Part shown: one piece after another, positions 11,667-24,090 of the stretch
How the letters are laid out: each line of letters starts with the position of its first letter
Numbering within the stretch: the stretch's first letter is position 1
Assembly: GCF_003711515.1 (NCBI RefSeq)
Contig: NW_021167082.1
Span: 1,373,310 to 1,437,309, forward strand
Length of the DNA: 64,000 nucleotides
Source of the DNA: Sodiomyces alkalinus F11
Taxonomy: Eukaryota > Ascomycota > Sordariomycetes > Glomerellales > Plectosphaerellaceae
Reading direction: 5' to 3'
Position numbers and translations under genes: made by a program
Notes under the pieces: model-generated
What the model saw: only the letters and a program-made list of their open reading frames with translations
Databases searched by the model: none
What the model was told of the DNA's origin: nothing

Positions 11667-14640
11667 ATTGAGAGGTGGGTGACAGACTGTCGAGGTGGCA
11701 GATGGGACATATGTGACACGACAGTTCAACAAGAGCGTCCAGTCTAACAACAGCCAGACAATAATAAGCTATGAGACACGGGGCCGTGAGAGAGAAGAGA
11801 GAAGACGGAAGAGGTCAGTCAGTAAGAAGGATACTGGGTTTGAGTGTCTCGTAAATTAGGACGAGGGTAGCAAAAAGGGTAATGGGAATTATGGGCAGAG
11901 GCGTGGGATAAGGGAAGCACGTCTTAAGAAGAGTAGACAATGGGGACAAGGCTCTGGGGAAGCTGTGATTCTTTAGTCCTTCCGCCAGGGACAAGGCTTA
12001 CTTGCATGGACGAGGGGTTCGATGAGGGAGAGGCCAATGCAGGCTACATGAGGAGCATGGGAAGCAAGTCAACAGATAGGAACGCATGGATAGCAACGAG
12101 CAGGGTTGGCACATTGTACCTTGTAAGTAGCCTAGGCCTCGGCGGGGGGCAATGCGGAACAGAGGGACAGGGGTTCAGGGGGGTGGAGAGTGGTGGGAAG
12201 TGGGAGTTGGTGAGTTGGAGGAGCGGCGTTGAGGGGGATAGGACGCTGAGGAAATATGGGTAGGGTACGTTGTAGGTAGTGTAGGTAAGGCAGGGCAGAC
12301 AAGCTCGTGTGTGTCGTAGCTCTGTGACGATATGGTTGAAGGGTGTCGCTGGACTGGAGTACCGGGGGCGTCTTGGGGATAAGAACGGGAACTCGAGAGG
12401 ATGGGAGTGGCAACCCAGTTGCCAAGAACAGGTACATCGCGGGCGATATTATTGTATGGAGTTACCTCCTAAGGGGAAAAGTACGCTGTATCCGTAGCGG
12501 ACGAATAACGTAGTCGTCCGGCAAAGAAGCAATGCTTATTCCCATTCGTCCAAGGGAAATGTAAATGTGCCTTTAGGAGGTGGGGGGGGGGGGTGGTGTG
12601 GAAGATGGAAGTGAACGTTTTCCGATGGCCTTTTGGGTTCCCGGCACTTGCGGTTGGTCTTTTGGTTGCGTTGCTTCTTCTTCTTCTTTTTGCTCCCCGC
12701 TCCCGGTTCGTTTTATCTAGGTAAAGATAAAAGTGTCAGCGGGAGGAATCAAGAACAACGACCATGGCCAGTGCCGCCGAATTGGACATCAGCAATGGCA
12801 GCAGAACAGCGCAGCGAAGAATTCAGATTCCAGCTTCGATCAGCACCAGCAACCAGGAACAAGCAACAAGCAACAAGCACCCAGCACCCAGCACTAGCAC
12901 CGACACCTGATGGGAATCGATATTGGTCGCCCCAGCGGCCAGATGCAGGCGGCAGCGTCGACAACAGGAAGAGGTCGGGTCGGACAGAGGACAAGCATAG
13001 CAAGGGCCCCCTGCTATGCCAAGGGGGGAGGCCGAGTGCATGTTCCACAGACATGCATGTACCTAAGAGTAGTACCCTGTACCTTGCCGCTATGTATGTT
13101 CGTCGCGATTCCTTAGCTTAGGTAGTCGATGGCTCCTTGTTGATGCTTGATGTGACAGGGTCAGGGGTTCTACCCGGTGTCGTTTCTCTCCCGAGCCCCT
13201 TCGGCCTTGGAATCGACTTCGTCTCGGTTCGGACTTAGAACGCGTAATGGACCATTCCACTCCTGATAGGCACTGTTCTGCCCCTTCTCACCACACAGAC
13301 GTTGTGTACCCACACTTATAACCCCGGTCGTTCGGTAGATTTTGGGTCCTCCGCGTCTCACGGTATATCCGGTTGCGGAAGACACTGTATGTAAAGCCAA
13401 ATTAATTCTGCCATGGTTTGAGATGAAACAACGTCAAGGTCCGTCTGTCTGATGAAATGGTGATGATGGAATGGATAACGAGGATGAAATCACCAGACTC
13501 TACATGTACGAAATATCCAAGTGGAAAACAATAGAAGAATCGGCAAAGGGGAGTGTAAATGAGTGGGGGCAGAGAAGAGAGGCGAGGCGAGACCTGGGAA
13601 GGGAAAAAAGGGGGGAGAGATGGAAAGCACGGGTGGGAGTGTGTGTGGGAAGTGTGGAAGTGTGGGAGTGTGGGAGGGAGACTGCTGAAGTGGTGGGAAG
13701 GAGAAAGCGGGAGGCAGACATCTGCCGCTTGCGCCACCTGGTTGGCGAGCGGCAGGCATGAGCTTCTTCTCTGTCACCCGGTCCTACCGGTCGCACCTCC
13801 CATCCCATCTCTGATACGCCGACACGCAAAGATGCCGGCATAGCATAGGAGAAACCCGAAATGAGGGCGGGTGGTGTACGGGAGCACCGCAAACGCAATG
13901 ACAAGGTGCGAAGTCGTCGAGTGTTTGAAGGTACGTGTAGAGAGTAGGTAAGGTAGGTAATTGTTCGTCTTGCTCGTTGCGGAGGTCTCGCTAATAGTGT
14001 ATCGTAGCGCTTATTACCTGTGTGTGCGGTTCGAGTCTCGCGCTGGGGTTTGGATGGTGAATGTGGGTGGGGGAGATGGGTTTGGGGATGGAAGACGAAA
14101 GAGCCAAAAGTACGTACCACACACGCGAGAAATTGAAATACCCGTATTGAGATTTCAGTCCCCTGTTACAAGGATATGTAGACGTACCGGGGGAACTATT
14201 TTACCTTAACAATACATACCTACTGTAAAGTACTTTTGTTTCGTGTGCCGCCATCACGGATCTATGCGTTTATACGAGGTAGCTTTCAAAAGATACCTCC
14301 ATTAGGTAAGCCAAGTTTCTAAGGCCCTCCTCCGTAGCTACCTACCTTACCTTATGCAATTGACCAGAGTTGCAGCAGATATTTGTGTTGAAGTAGGAAG
14401 GACCGTCCTTGCCCTCTCCTCTCCTACACCCCACCTTCACCTTACTCACCCGGCGTAGGTACCTTGGCCCTAGGTCTGTTCAGCAACCCCGGTTCAATTA
14501 TTATCTGATGTTGAAAAACTCGGCCTCTAAACTTCCACCAACCATCCATCACATTACAACATACCTTACCTTACCTTACTAAGGTACCTTTAGCTAGCTC
14601 ATGACCGTTTTAATCATTCCTGCCACCTCGTACCATGTAC
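11667..14640. other. Long upstream region of the transcription factor, no gene supported
   Basis: The sequence directly upstream of the transcription factor ATG is purine-rich on the plus strand and may be a long 5' leader with promoter. Open frames between 12600 and 14200 (up to 206 codons) have no recognisable domain, are low-complexity and overlap in several frames. An AGGTACCT palindrome occurs at 14582-14589 among CTTAC/GGTAA repeats. Confidence 0.5.
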
Positions 14641-17600
14641 CGCCCACCTGAGAACGTCGCTCTCGCCTGCTCGACCAAACAGAAAGCGCCAACCGGTGCA
14701 AGGGGCTGTCATAATTGGCAACGATTATCAAGCCCGACAGGGCAATGACGATCCAGCGTTCTCACCCTGGATCTTCAAAAAATCGCCTAGCGCACAGGCC
14801 GCCAGTACTTGGCTACATACAGCAACAAAGTACGGAGTATTTTTTCCCCAGGTTTGGCGGAGGGAGGAGAACTATCCCCTGATCCAAGGCATGAAAGACA
14901 ATCCAGGAAAACACCATTTTTTACTCTACCTCGTTTGTCGGTTGCGATCGCATGAGAGCCTGCACGCCTTCTCCGTGGCCTTTCGGTGCAGAACGCAGAG
15001 CAGCCACTGTCTCCCGTGGCTTCGAGGATTATTTCATGCCGTGGACTTGTGGCTCTTGCTTCATCCTTGGCTTGCCGGTGCCCACGAACAGTCCGTGCTG
15101 CCTCCAAACGTCAAAAAACCCCACCCCAGTCTCCTCGGGCCTGTAGTCCGTCGAGGACCCCACCGCCTGTTGTCGCAAGCCTGTTAGGCGGCCAGACCTC
15201 GTTCGTGCGGGCATTCACATAGCATGGATGGACTGTGCTATAACCGCTCATGTCGCTTTAGACAAGATATTGCAGTGGTGGGCGTTTCCTTCTCCTTTCC
15301 CAGAGGGCCCCACGCTTCTCCGTTATGTACGTGTTTTTAAGTGCCCACAGGATCTTATCACGCTGTACCATAGCCACTGACCCCGGCCAGGAGCCACTGA
15401 AGGAAGCTTCTATGCAGCATTCGACAACATTTCCATAGGTGGCGTTATCTCCTAGGTGCAACGCTCCCGGCTACCCCGAGACCCTTATTAGCGCGACAGG
15501 CTTACAACGCACCTCACATCGCGCACGGCATACCTTAACCGACACCGAAGCCCACAGACCGTACATTGTGTACCGTCCTCTCCTAACTGTTTTGTAGCCG
15601 CCTCAATTGCATGTTTGAGGGACGGCCGAATCGTGGGTCTGGTATGATGCAGTTTCCCACTCGGAGCGAATTCCTTCACTACTGACCTCTCAACACGTAG
15701 CAGACCTCACCGTCATTTCTTTTGACAATGCCATTGTGGGAAGATGCCTGACGCTGCTTCGCATCAGGGGTGAGCTGCTCGGCGGACCAACCACAGGACG
15801 GTCAACGGATTCTGTGATTTCCCGAGATACCACGGTTTTGCGATCAAATGAATTAGGATGCACGCAAGTACTCGTCCCATCCCGTGCGCCACAGACGCAC
15901 TTGTCCACAAAAAAGAGCGTCGATCTCTGTCACATGCAGGACCTTTCGTCGAAACGCTTTCTTTTTCTTCGTTGGCGTCAGCCTCTTTTCCCCGAGGCAT
16001 CGCTGGACTCCGTGTCGGACCCTGCCGCCATTGTTCCCTTATGCTCGACAATTCGGTGTAGGATGGCGATGCAAGGCTGATGATCGTCGTTTCTTCGACA
16101 ATCATGGTTAGGCGTTCAACTCTCGCGTCTCGCGGGGTGAGACGTCATTCGTACAGCCAATCGTTCTGAATCTCGAGCGAACTCGGTTTCGATTTGACGC
16201 CCAAACGAACCCACATCATGACGCTGCCTAGCATCGAGGGCAAAAAGACAGCGCAATTCCTCTGCCTGCTTACTCCTCTTTTTTTTCTTTTTTTTCTGCT
16301 TACTGCAGCAGTAGCATGCCAATGAGGGCTCGGGTCGCCGAGAATTTAGGTATCGTGGGTATCGTGCTAGCATGACCAGCGACTGGCAAAGGTTGAACGG
16401 CTAATCAAGTCACTTTCGTACGGCGGGGACGATGCTCCGCCAATTGATTGTGAGCCACTCGCGTATTGCGCCTGTCCAATTTACGGTAGCGAATACCTAC
16501 CCGGTATTACTTCGTACGAAGTAGCCGGTGCCCCTCTCCTCGCCCCTCTGTTTCGTCATCCCCAAACCACATCGCTTCGGCGGGGCACGAAGGGCAAAAC
16601 AACAACCGATAAGGAATTGGGCAACAATGAGCGCTCCAACCCCATGACCCGGTCCTATCATCAGTGAACTTGAAGTACTCGTTCCGTGCCGTCTTTCTCA
16701 AACCCAATCGGTCACTCCTGAGATTTGAAGAGAGGCATATACCAGTGCGGTTGTCCCGCTCACACCTAATACTAAGCAGATTCAAGCGACATCACGTCTT
16801 GGGGAGTCCGAACACCTACCCAAGTGTCCAGAACACCCAAGCATGCGTCCTGGGACGCTAGAATGATCAAAGAAGCCTGTATGGAAGCCCTCCGTCAGCC
16901 GGATGGAACTCTGGCCTCCCACAGGACAGTGTCCTGATAGGCAGAGCAAGGATCAGGGGTAGGCGGGATCGGGAGAGACAGGAACCCCTCACGAGAGCAC
17001 CTCTGACCGCCATGCAACCCAAGGTGTCCTACTCGGTACGGAGTACAGAGTGCATGTACGTAGGCATGTATGCCACGAATACAACAGCAAGCGACGAACA
17101 ACGAGGAAGATATTTCTGAACCCCCGGCCGCTTCAAGCCCCCTTATCAGGTGCTCTCTGTCGGGGGGTTCTCCTCCTAGCTTAATTAATCATCGGCGCAG
17201 CCCCTTCAGCTTTCATATCAACGACGGAGCCATTTACGTTGCATTATAGTGGAAGGGCAGTTTCAATATGACCGTCAACAGGTCACGCTCATTGGCTACC
17301 ATCATGCTGGTGATGCAGTTCTCCGAGACGCTGCAAGTCATTTGGGACCTCCAATCCTTCCTAGATCGGGCGATCGATCAATATGCGGGATGTGCCTCTC
17401 CCTCGCACCCTCCATTCATCTACGGAGTACACATACAGCGCGTAGCTGGACTTGGGTACAAACAGCTGCGCATTATACGGAGATCCCACATGTGTGTCTG
17501 TACCTATGGGAGTGAGTGAGTGAGTGTGTGTGTCGTTGATTCTCTCACACCTTCGTCAACGATACTACCGAATGGCGTCTTGGATGAAGATCGTCGACTT

Positions 17601-20600
17601 TTGGAGCCATCCTCCAGGAGATGCGGTACTCGTATTGCTTTAAGCAGCGAGCTACCTGATTACGGGCATATCGGGGTTCTGCTTAGACGGGTAGATAAAG
17701 GAGGGATCAGTGCACAGTGGACAGTGGGCGGCACTTCGTAGTACATAGGTACCTTACGTTGCATGAATGCTTATGTACAGAGCACGGAGTATTTGTGGCT
17801 CTCCGAGGACGCCACAAAGCGCCCGACCCGAAATAAGCCTGGTCGCCGACCAGTCCTGACACTTTAATGGATGGCCAAGGCGCCGGCACAACCCTTCTTC
17901 GGAAATTTGTCAACCCAGCCTCTTAGTGTCTCCCGCTTCGTCGGGGGTAGAGCCGTAAACGGCAATGTACCCCCACCAAACAAACAAGGCCCGCGGTCAG
18001 CCCAAGCCTCGACTAAGCATGCATGACATGACAGAAGTATCAGAAGTAGAAAGAGTAGAAGTGGCCAGTGCGTACCGGCGACCAAAGTCCACTTGACGGA
18101 CGCCGCCGTGTCAGAGCACAGAGGCTGCCGCCCTGTTTCTTCCTCAGGCGGTTGGTTACCGCTACGCCAGTGAGCAGCGCACTCCATTTCTATGCATCTT
18201 TCAGGTCTTATGGAAGAAAGGGAACATTCCTACGGCAGAGAGAACTAGTTTTGCCGCAATCACCTTTTTGCGAAATCGTACAATGTCGCTGGGACAACGC
18301 ACTTGCTTGACCGGAGGGGTTCGTCCATCAACCTCCCACCGGAGAAAAAGGGCCAACAAATGAGCTGCCAACTGGACTTTCGCATCACACAGAAGTACCC
18401 ACGTTGAGTTGCAGGTTGCTGGGGTTCCAGAAGTTCTTCCTTCTCCACCTTGCCATTGTACTCGATTGGGATTCGTTCGATACTTGTGGCTCTCCAGCAA
18501 GCATGATTGGCCGCTACTGATGGTATTGCAACGTTGCAGTCTTCTCTTCTCTTCTCTGCAAGTGCAAGTGCAAGTGCAAAGTACTCCTCACAGGGGTTTG
18601 TATCCGAAGGTACGGAGTATTTGCCGTGGGAGACTCGGTGGACCGTGCACAGGTCAGGGACAGCGGATAGCCTTCTCATCCCGGGGCTGGCCGGACTCTC
18701 CCGCGAACGAAGGAACAAACGAACGAATGACATGAGAGACGCCACATGAACGATGCTTATCAAGACCGAGTCCGAGTTTACGATGATGGTGGTTTTGTAC
18801 CTTATGTGACTAAGCAATGAGGGCGACTCCCAATGGCAGCCGCGGACGACTAGGAATCCCTGGATCTGTTAAGAGGGGTGGATTTCTTGGCTTTGCGGGC
18901 TCTTTAGATAGGACAGACAAGTCGGCAAAGGAAAAGCCGCCTGGAACCGGCCATGAAACGAGCGGTCCGTCTCTCCCCTTTCTTTTCTTTATCGGTGAAC
19001 AATCCCCTTCAAGACTTCACCGTTATACTGCGACACATCGGCCTTGTTCATCCTGGTAGACTTCTTCAGTATGACGAACACACCCAATGGGCGGTGGAAC
19101 GGCTGGACTAGGCAAGGCGATAGTTTCCCCGCAATACGGCCGGCCAACGGATCTTGTTGACCCCGTTCGTGATCCGCTTCGCCTCGATCCGCTTCGCCGG
19201 TCGTCCGAAGCAGGCTACGATTCCGGATCCCCACGACGACACCAATGACTAAGAAGACCCTGTAAATTAGATAATGCCAACCTTTTCTTACCCAGGATTC
19301 TCCGCAAAACCGTCGATCCCGTCAGGACGTTTAGGCTTGGGCTGTCCAGGTTTCTATCTGACATGCTCAGGCGCGAAAAGCAAAAAGCAAAAAAAAAAAA
19401 AAAAGCAAAAACCTGGGGTAGACTACGTCGATGGCTGTACGATGTGCGTCTACGTTTCTCGATTCGTGGACTTGATGGGTGTCGGGGGGGCCCCCATCTG
19501 GGGTATGATCGCGCAGGGCTTTCTCAAGCTACGCCTACCGACACTTTGGTTTCGGACGTTTAACTTTGTTGGTTACGCGTGCCTTCGGGCCTGGCTGGTG
19601 ATGGTGTTGATATGAATCGTCGCTCCGGAGTCTCGAATAAGTAACGGTCAACTTTCGTCCGGGGATTGCTGCTGCTACCATTTTCGGTTATGAAGTAATT
19701 ATTCGTAGAATCACAGCTGTGGTACGGCAAAATTGGTCTCTGGAGGACCTTACGGAGCGCTACGCTCTCCCCCTGCCAGATAATCACATGTCAGCACCTC
19801 GGACCCATTTTGGGAGGATGGCCGCAACGCAACATCGATGCCCTCAGCGGGGGGGGGGGCCTTGAACAAGGGTCGCGTGCACAGATCATATTTGAGACAT
19901 TGTATCCCCGTGGCGGTTATCATGCCCCTCGGGCACACTCCTTTTCGAGGAGGGACAGGGAAGATAGATCTCTATGTGATTTACATCGGTTGGGGAGGAG
20001 GTGCTGGCACTGGTGGGATACGAGAGATGCGTGCAATCGGATGGTTCCGAGCTACGCTACGCCGCTGACGCTGTGAGCTTCCAGGCGGAGGGGTTGCAAA
20101 TAAGGTAGTTATCACAGGCGGCGGTCTGAATTGCATTTGTGAATATCCAAAGTCCAAAAAGACCGTGCGAAGTAAGGCAATTAAACAGGGAACAAAACAA
20201 AACTAGACAAACCGACCCTACCCGAATTGCCACGACGCCGGGGTCCTTGGGTTATGCATTCGTGAACCATTCATCACCTCGGCCTTGTCGCCTATGCTAT
20301 GTACGTTGTATGCGCAGTGCTAGCGCCGGAAGCAAAAAAACGCAATCTCGTCTCGCCTCCGACCTTCTCTCGACCTTCTCGAAGCCTCCCCCCCTCCCCC
20401 CCCCGAGACAACCCTCAACTGATGCGCACCAGCCATCTGCCCCTTGTCCCACGGTGCGTCAGTAGACGAAGGGCAAGGTCGCATTGCATGGCGGTGCAGC
20501 GTTAGACTCGCACTCCTGACTGGCCGTATCGTAATGTATACCATGGATGAATATCAGCTGGTCGGCGGCACCCGAGCTCCAAGTGAAGGAAGACTAACCA

Positions 20601-22761
20601 AGGAAGGCCTGTCTTGTCATGGAGAACACTGCGACTCTACGTGTAGAATTAGACCTTTTATGGTTGAGGCGATGGGGACAGTTCACGAAAGCCCTTCATG
20701 TGATTCGTTGTCTGCAAGCTCCTCGACTTGGCAAGATGACGCCGGGATATCTGATCTGGGGGCGTCCAAGTGTTCATATATTTCAAGGTTTTTATTTTAT
20801 TTTATTTGTTTTCTCGTTTATACCGAGGGGTAGAACGACCGTGACATTGTGAACCGTAAACCCGTTGGAGAGAAAATGGGAAAAAGGGGGAGGAGGGGCG
20901 GAAACGGACGGCGGAAATGTGGGAAAGGGGTCAGAAGGATTGACAAACGCCGTTACTTGCCGATCAGCGATTCCAAGGTGAGCGCAAGTCAAGCAAGCCA
21001 CCATGCACCGTTGTTCGTTCGCAATGTTCTAGAAGTCCGGGACTATTGCTTCGTAGTTACGTCGCTACTGCATGCGTGTCTTGCGACTTTTTTGCTGCTA
21101 CGCTTGTCGGCATGCCAAGTTCTCCTCAGAAGACGCATGGAAGGTCGTTCGAAGCCATGGACGGGTGTTTCCATGCGGGGGTGGCAGAGAAGCGAACGAT
21201 ATGAGATGGATTAAGAAAATAAGGAATAAGGGGGAACGGGGGGAGGGGGGGAGGGGTGAGAAAGGAAGAGAAGAGAGGGAAGATGGGAGAGGCAGAGAGG
21301 AGAGGGGGGGGGGGGGGGGGGGGGGGGGGGAGTGGGGGAGGCTGGGCGACGCATCTGGATCCTTTCCCGATGGGAAGTGGGAGGATGCTTTGCTGTTCCT
21401 GGGGCGTTGCAGATGTTGCGATGCGTTTCTGCAAGGCCGCCCGCAGCGCTGGCCAGCGCTTGCCACGACGTTATCATGCAAAACTTGTTACATCATAGAA
21501 AACGACGCTCGATAACAGATACTTGGTCTTATCCCCCTCGTTGTGCCGCCAGTTCAGACGCGAACGCGGGTTGGTAATCCAATATCGAGGGGCCCGAAAG
21601 GGGAAGCTGTTTGTCGTTGTTCTGTATATACAGGTATAACCGGGAGACGATGAGATGAGCCGGCGGGAAACAGGTAATTAGCGAGGGAACAGGACGAGAA
21701 GGGGGACGAGGGAAGACATTTGTTTTGGTGTAGACTACTAGGTGTTTTCAATTACGAAGAGAATGACATGTTGCCTCCATTCCTTGTCGACTTGGCCCAA
21801 CCACAATCAAGGGTAGGAATGAAGCGAACCATGGGTGTCGGTGGTACTGTTGCCGGGCTGCTCGACACCTCTCATTCGACTCTTGTCAAGCTTCAGTGCC
21901 CATTAGTCTGCGCATTGGACTTGCATGAGGCCCGACTATACCAATCAAGCTATGTATCTGTTCATGGTTATATCTGCCAGAATTATGGCCTGATACTCGC
22001 GGGGTGGATGTTCGGTTGCTTTAGTTTTTCACACCCCCCCAAACAGACCCCCTTCTGTTCTCTTGCTCATTTCTGCGGCCCATGTTGACAGCTATCGCGC
22101 CATGGTATAATGTTGTCTGGACGTTGGACGACGAGGACCAGGGGATGACCTGGAAAATGTAGCTACCCATGCCTATCCAGTGTGGCATGGTTTGTGACCG
22201 TCTCAAAGGGCCACATGACGGGTGGTTGTATGGAACCGAGACTACGGTGCTGGGCGGGACAGCATGGGGAAGGACAGTGTTGGATGTGGGAGAGAAGCAC
22301 GTACTCGCGTATCTGAGGACTCTTGGAAGTTGGGGGTTGAGGGAGGATGTGGCCTCGGGGTAAGGTGAAGAAGATCATTGTGGGTAGAGTGATTAAGGGT
22401 GTATGAATATATATGGTGAGGGCATGACTGTTCTCGACAGACAAGCGTCGCCAGCGTCGTGAGAGAAGAAATCAGAGAACATGGGTAAGGGGGGACATGA
22501 AATTCAACGCCTTGACGATGGACCACACCGTGCCTAGGTAGCTTTGACCAGTGCCAACATCTCCCGGTCTCCCTATTTCCAATTTCCATTTCTGCTTTCA
22601 ACTGCGAATCCAATCTCTTTCCCTTTTGTCTCACGCACACTCTCACCCCACCCTCTCTCTCCTTTTTTTTCTCTTCTTTTTTGTCTTTCCTTTTTCTTTT
22701 TTTTCTTTTTTCCTTTCCCTACTCACAGCTTCGCGCCTCTCGCGCTCGGTGCGAACCCAAC
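14641..22761. other. Gene-poor block, no gene supported
   Basis: Across roughly 8 kb I find no open frame with a recognisable domain, no tRNA with both promoter boxes and foldable arms, and no long terminal repeats I could match by eye. It holds four exact TACGGAGTA copies (14831, 17037, 17421, 18611), an AGGTACCT (17747), a 27-nt G run (21304-21330), and pyrimidine-rich sequence at 22640-22720 downstream of the peroxidase gene. Old degraded repeats or genes could be present but cannot be shown from the sequence alone. Confidence 0.5.
21304..21330. repeat. Poly-G homopolymer (27 nt)
   Basis: Twenty-seven consecutive G residues sit in a G/A-rich strand (about 21230-21345). This is a plausible G-quadruplex site and also a likely place for assembly length error. 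Confidence 0.9.
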
Positions 22762-23363
22762 TCAAGCAGCCTTGGCAGCAAGCTCGGCCAGGATAGCCCC
22801 CTCCAGGCTCTCCGGCTTCGTGGTACTGGCCCACCGGCCCTTGACCTTGCCGTCGCGGGCGACGAGGAACTTTTCAAAGTTCCACTTGACGCGGCGGAGG
22901 CCCATGATGCCGGGCTTCTCCTCCTTGAGCCATTCGAAGAGCGGGTGGGCGGCGTCGCCGTTGACGTCGACCTTGTGCATGATGGGGAAGGAGACGCCGT
23001 AGTTGAGCTGGCAGAACTGCTGGATCTCCTCGTCCGACCCGGGCTCCTGAGCGCCGAACTGGTTGCAGGGGAAGCCGAGGACCTGGAAGTCGTCGCCGTG
23101 CTTCTCGCGGATCGACTTGTAGAGGGACTCGAGGCCGGCGTACTGCGGGGTGAAGCCGCATTTGGAGGCAGTGTTGACGATGAGGACTACCTTGCCCTTG
23201 TAGTCGGATAGGGGGACCTCCTGACTGCGGTCTGTTTTGGTTGTTAGCGTGCGTGTTTTGAATGCTGAAAGANNNNNNNNNNNNNNNNNNNNNNNNNNNN
23301 NNNNNNNGCAACCACGTAACTGTTTAGGGGTTTAAAGTCGTAAAAGGTAGTCGCGGAAGCCAT
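22762..23363 (-). CDS. Glutathione peroxidase-like thiol peroxidase (Gpx3/Hyr1 type)
   Basis: The 170-aa product reduces hydroperoxides, in fungi usually with thioredoxin as reductant and often as a redox sensor. It has the peroxidatic Cys39 in NTASKCGFTPQ, the FPCNQFGAQEP motif with Gln72, the WNFEKF motif with the catalytic Trp/Asn, and a resolving-type Cys88 in EEIQQFCQLNYGV. Exon 1 is short (23321-23363, MASATTFYDFKPLN plus one base). The intron at 23232-23320 has a less common donor (GTTACG) and contains a 35-nt assembly gap. Exon 2 from 23231 keeps frame. Length and motifs are normal for the family. The gap lies wholly within the intron, so the protein is complete if this donor is right. 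Confidence 0.88.
23273..23307. other. Assembly gap (35 N)
   Basis: A run of N falls within the single intron of the peroxidase gene; the real length of missing sequence is unknown. Confidence 0.95.
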
Positions 23364-24090
23364 GTCTGCTTTGTTTCGGGTTTGGAGATGAAGATGGAGA
23401 TGGCAAGGGGAGTCGTTTCGAGTCGAGGAGATTCGTGGTGTTGTCGTCGAGGAGGCGCAAAGCTGGACCGCGAAAGTCGTACGAGTACGAATAGAGGACG
23501 GACGGTGGATGTCGGAGACGATAAAGCAGCGAGGTTGAAATGGTTGAAATGAGGAGAGATAATGTCGGTCAAGAAAACATGTTGTGGTTAGGAATGAAGT
23601 GCTTCTTCCGAGTCGTGCGACGGGCATTGAGTAAGCAGATGGAGGGAAGCTGGTTTCACAAGACCGAAGTTCGGAGCTTGAGATCCATCCTATCCCTATC
23701 CTCGGGGGGGAGATGAAGCACGTCGCTTGGGCCACTTTGGCGGGGTCGCGTCGGAGCTTCACATGTGTTGCAAATTCGTGGCGAGACACTGTGCACTGGT
23801 CACCGATACAACTTTTGTCATGTCTTCATTTATTTTGGTAAGTACTGTAGACTTTTTGACACCGGTATCACACTGTGTAACCTCCCTGGTTACATCATTC
23901 TCAGTCGAAAGGTCAATATCGGGCAGGAGGGACTTACTTCGTACCTACCTAAGGTACCTAAGGTACCTCTGTCTGAAGACCTTGAGTTCTAGGTACGTAC
24001 CTTACCTTATGGTAAAAGGTAAGGCAACTTGGATCGACTTGGATATAACCTCTCCCTTACCTATACCCACAAGCATGACATAATTCAGCC
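23364..24090. other. Divergent promoter region between peroxidase and Tda3-like genes
   Basis: The two genes are transcribed away from each other, so this 727-bp stretch should hold both promoters. It contains two AGGTACCT palindromes in tandem (23952-23959, 23961-23968) within CCTTA/TAAGG-rich sequence. I see no exon. Confidence 0.5.

Noticed and set aside
14020..14050. B-box-like GGTTCGAGTCT
   Set aside because: No A box or foldable cloverleaf upstream.
13500..14120. 206-codon minus-strand open frame in the gene-poor block
   Set aside because: Pro/Ser/His-rich, overlaps similar low-complexity frames on both strands, no recognisable domain or splice context.
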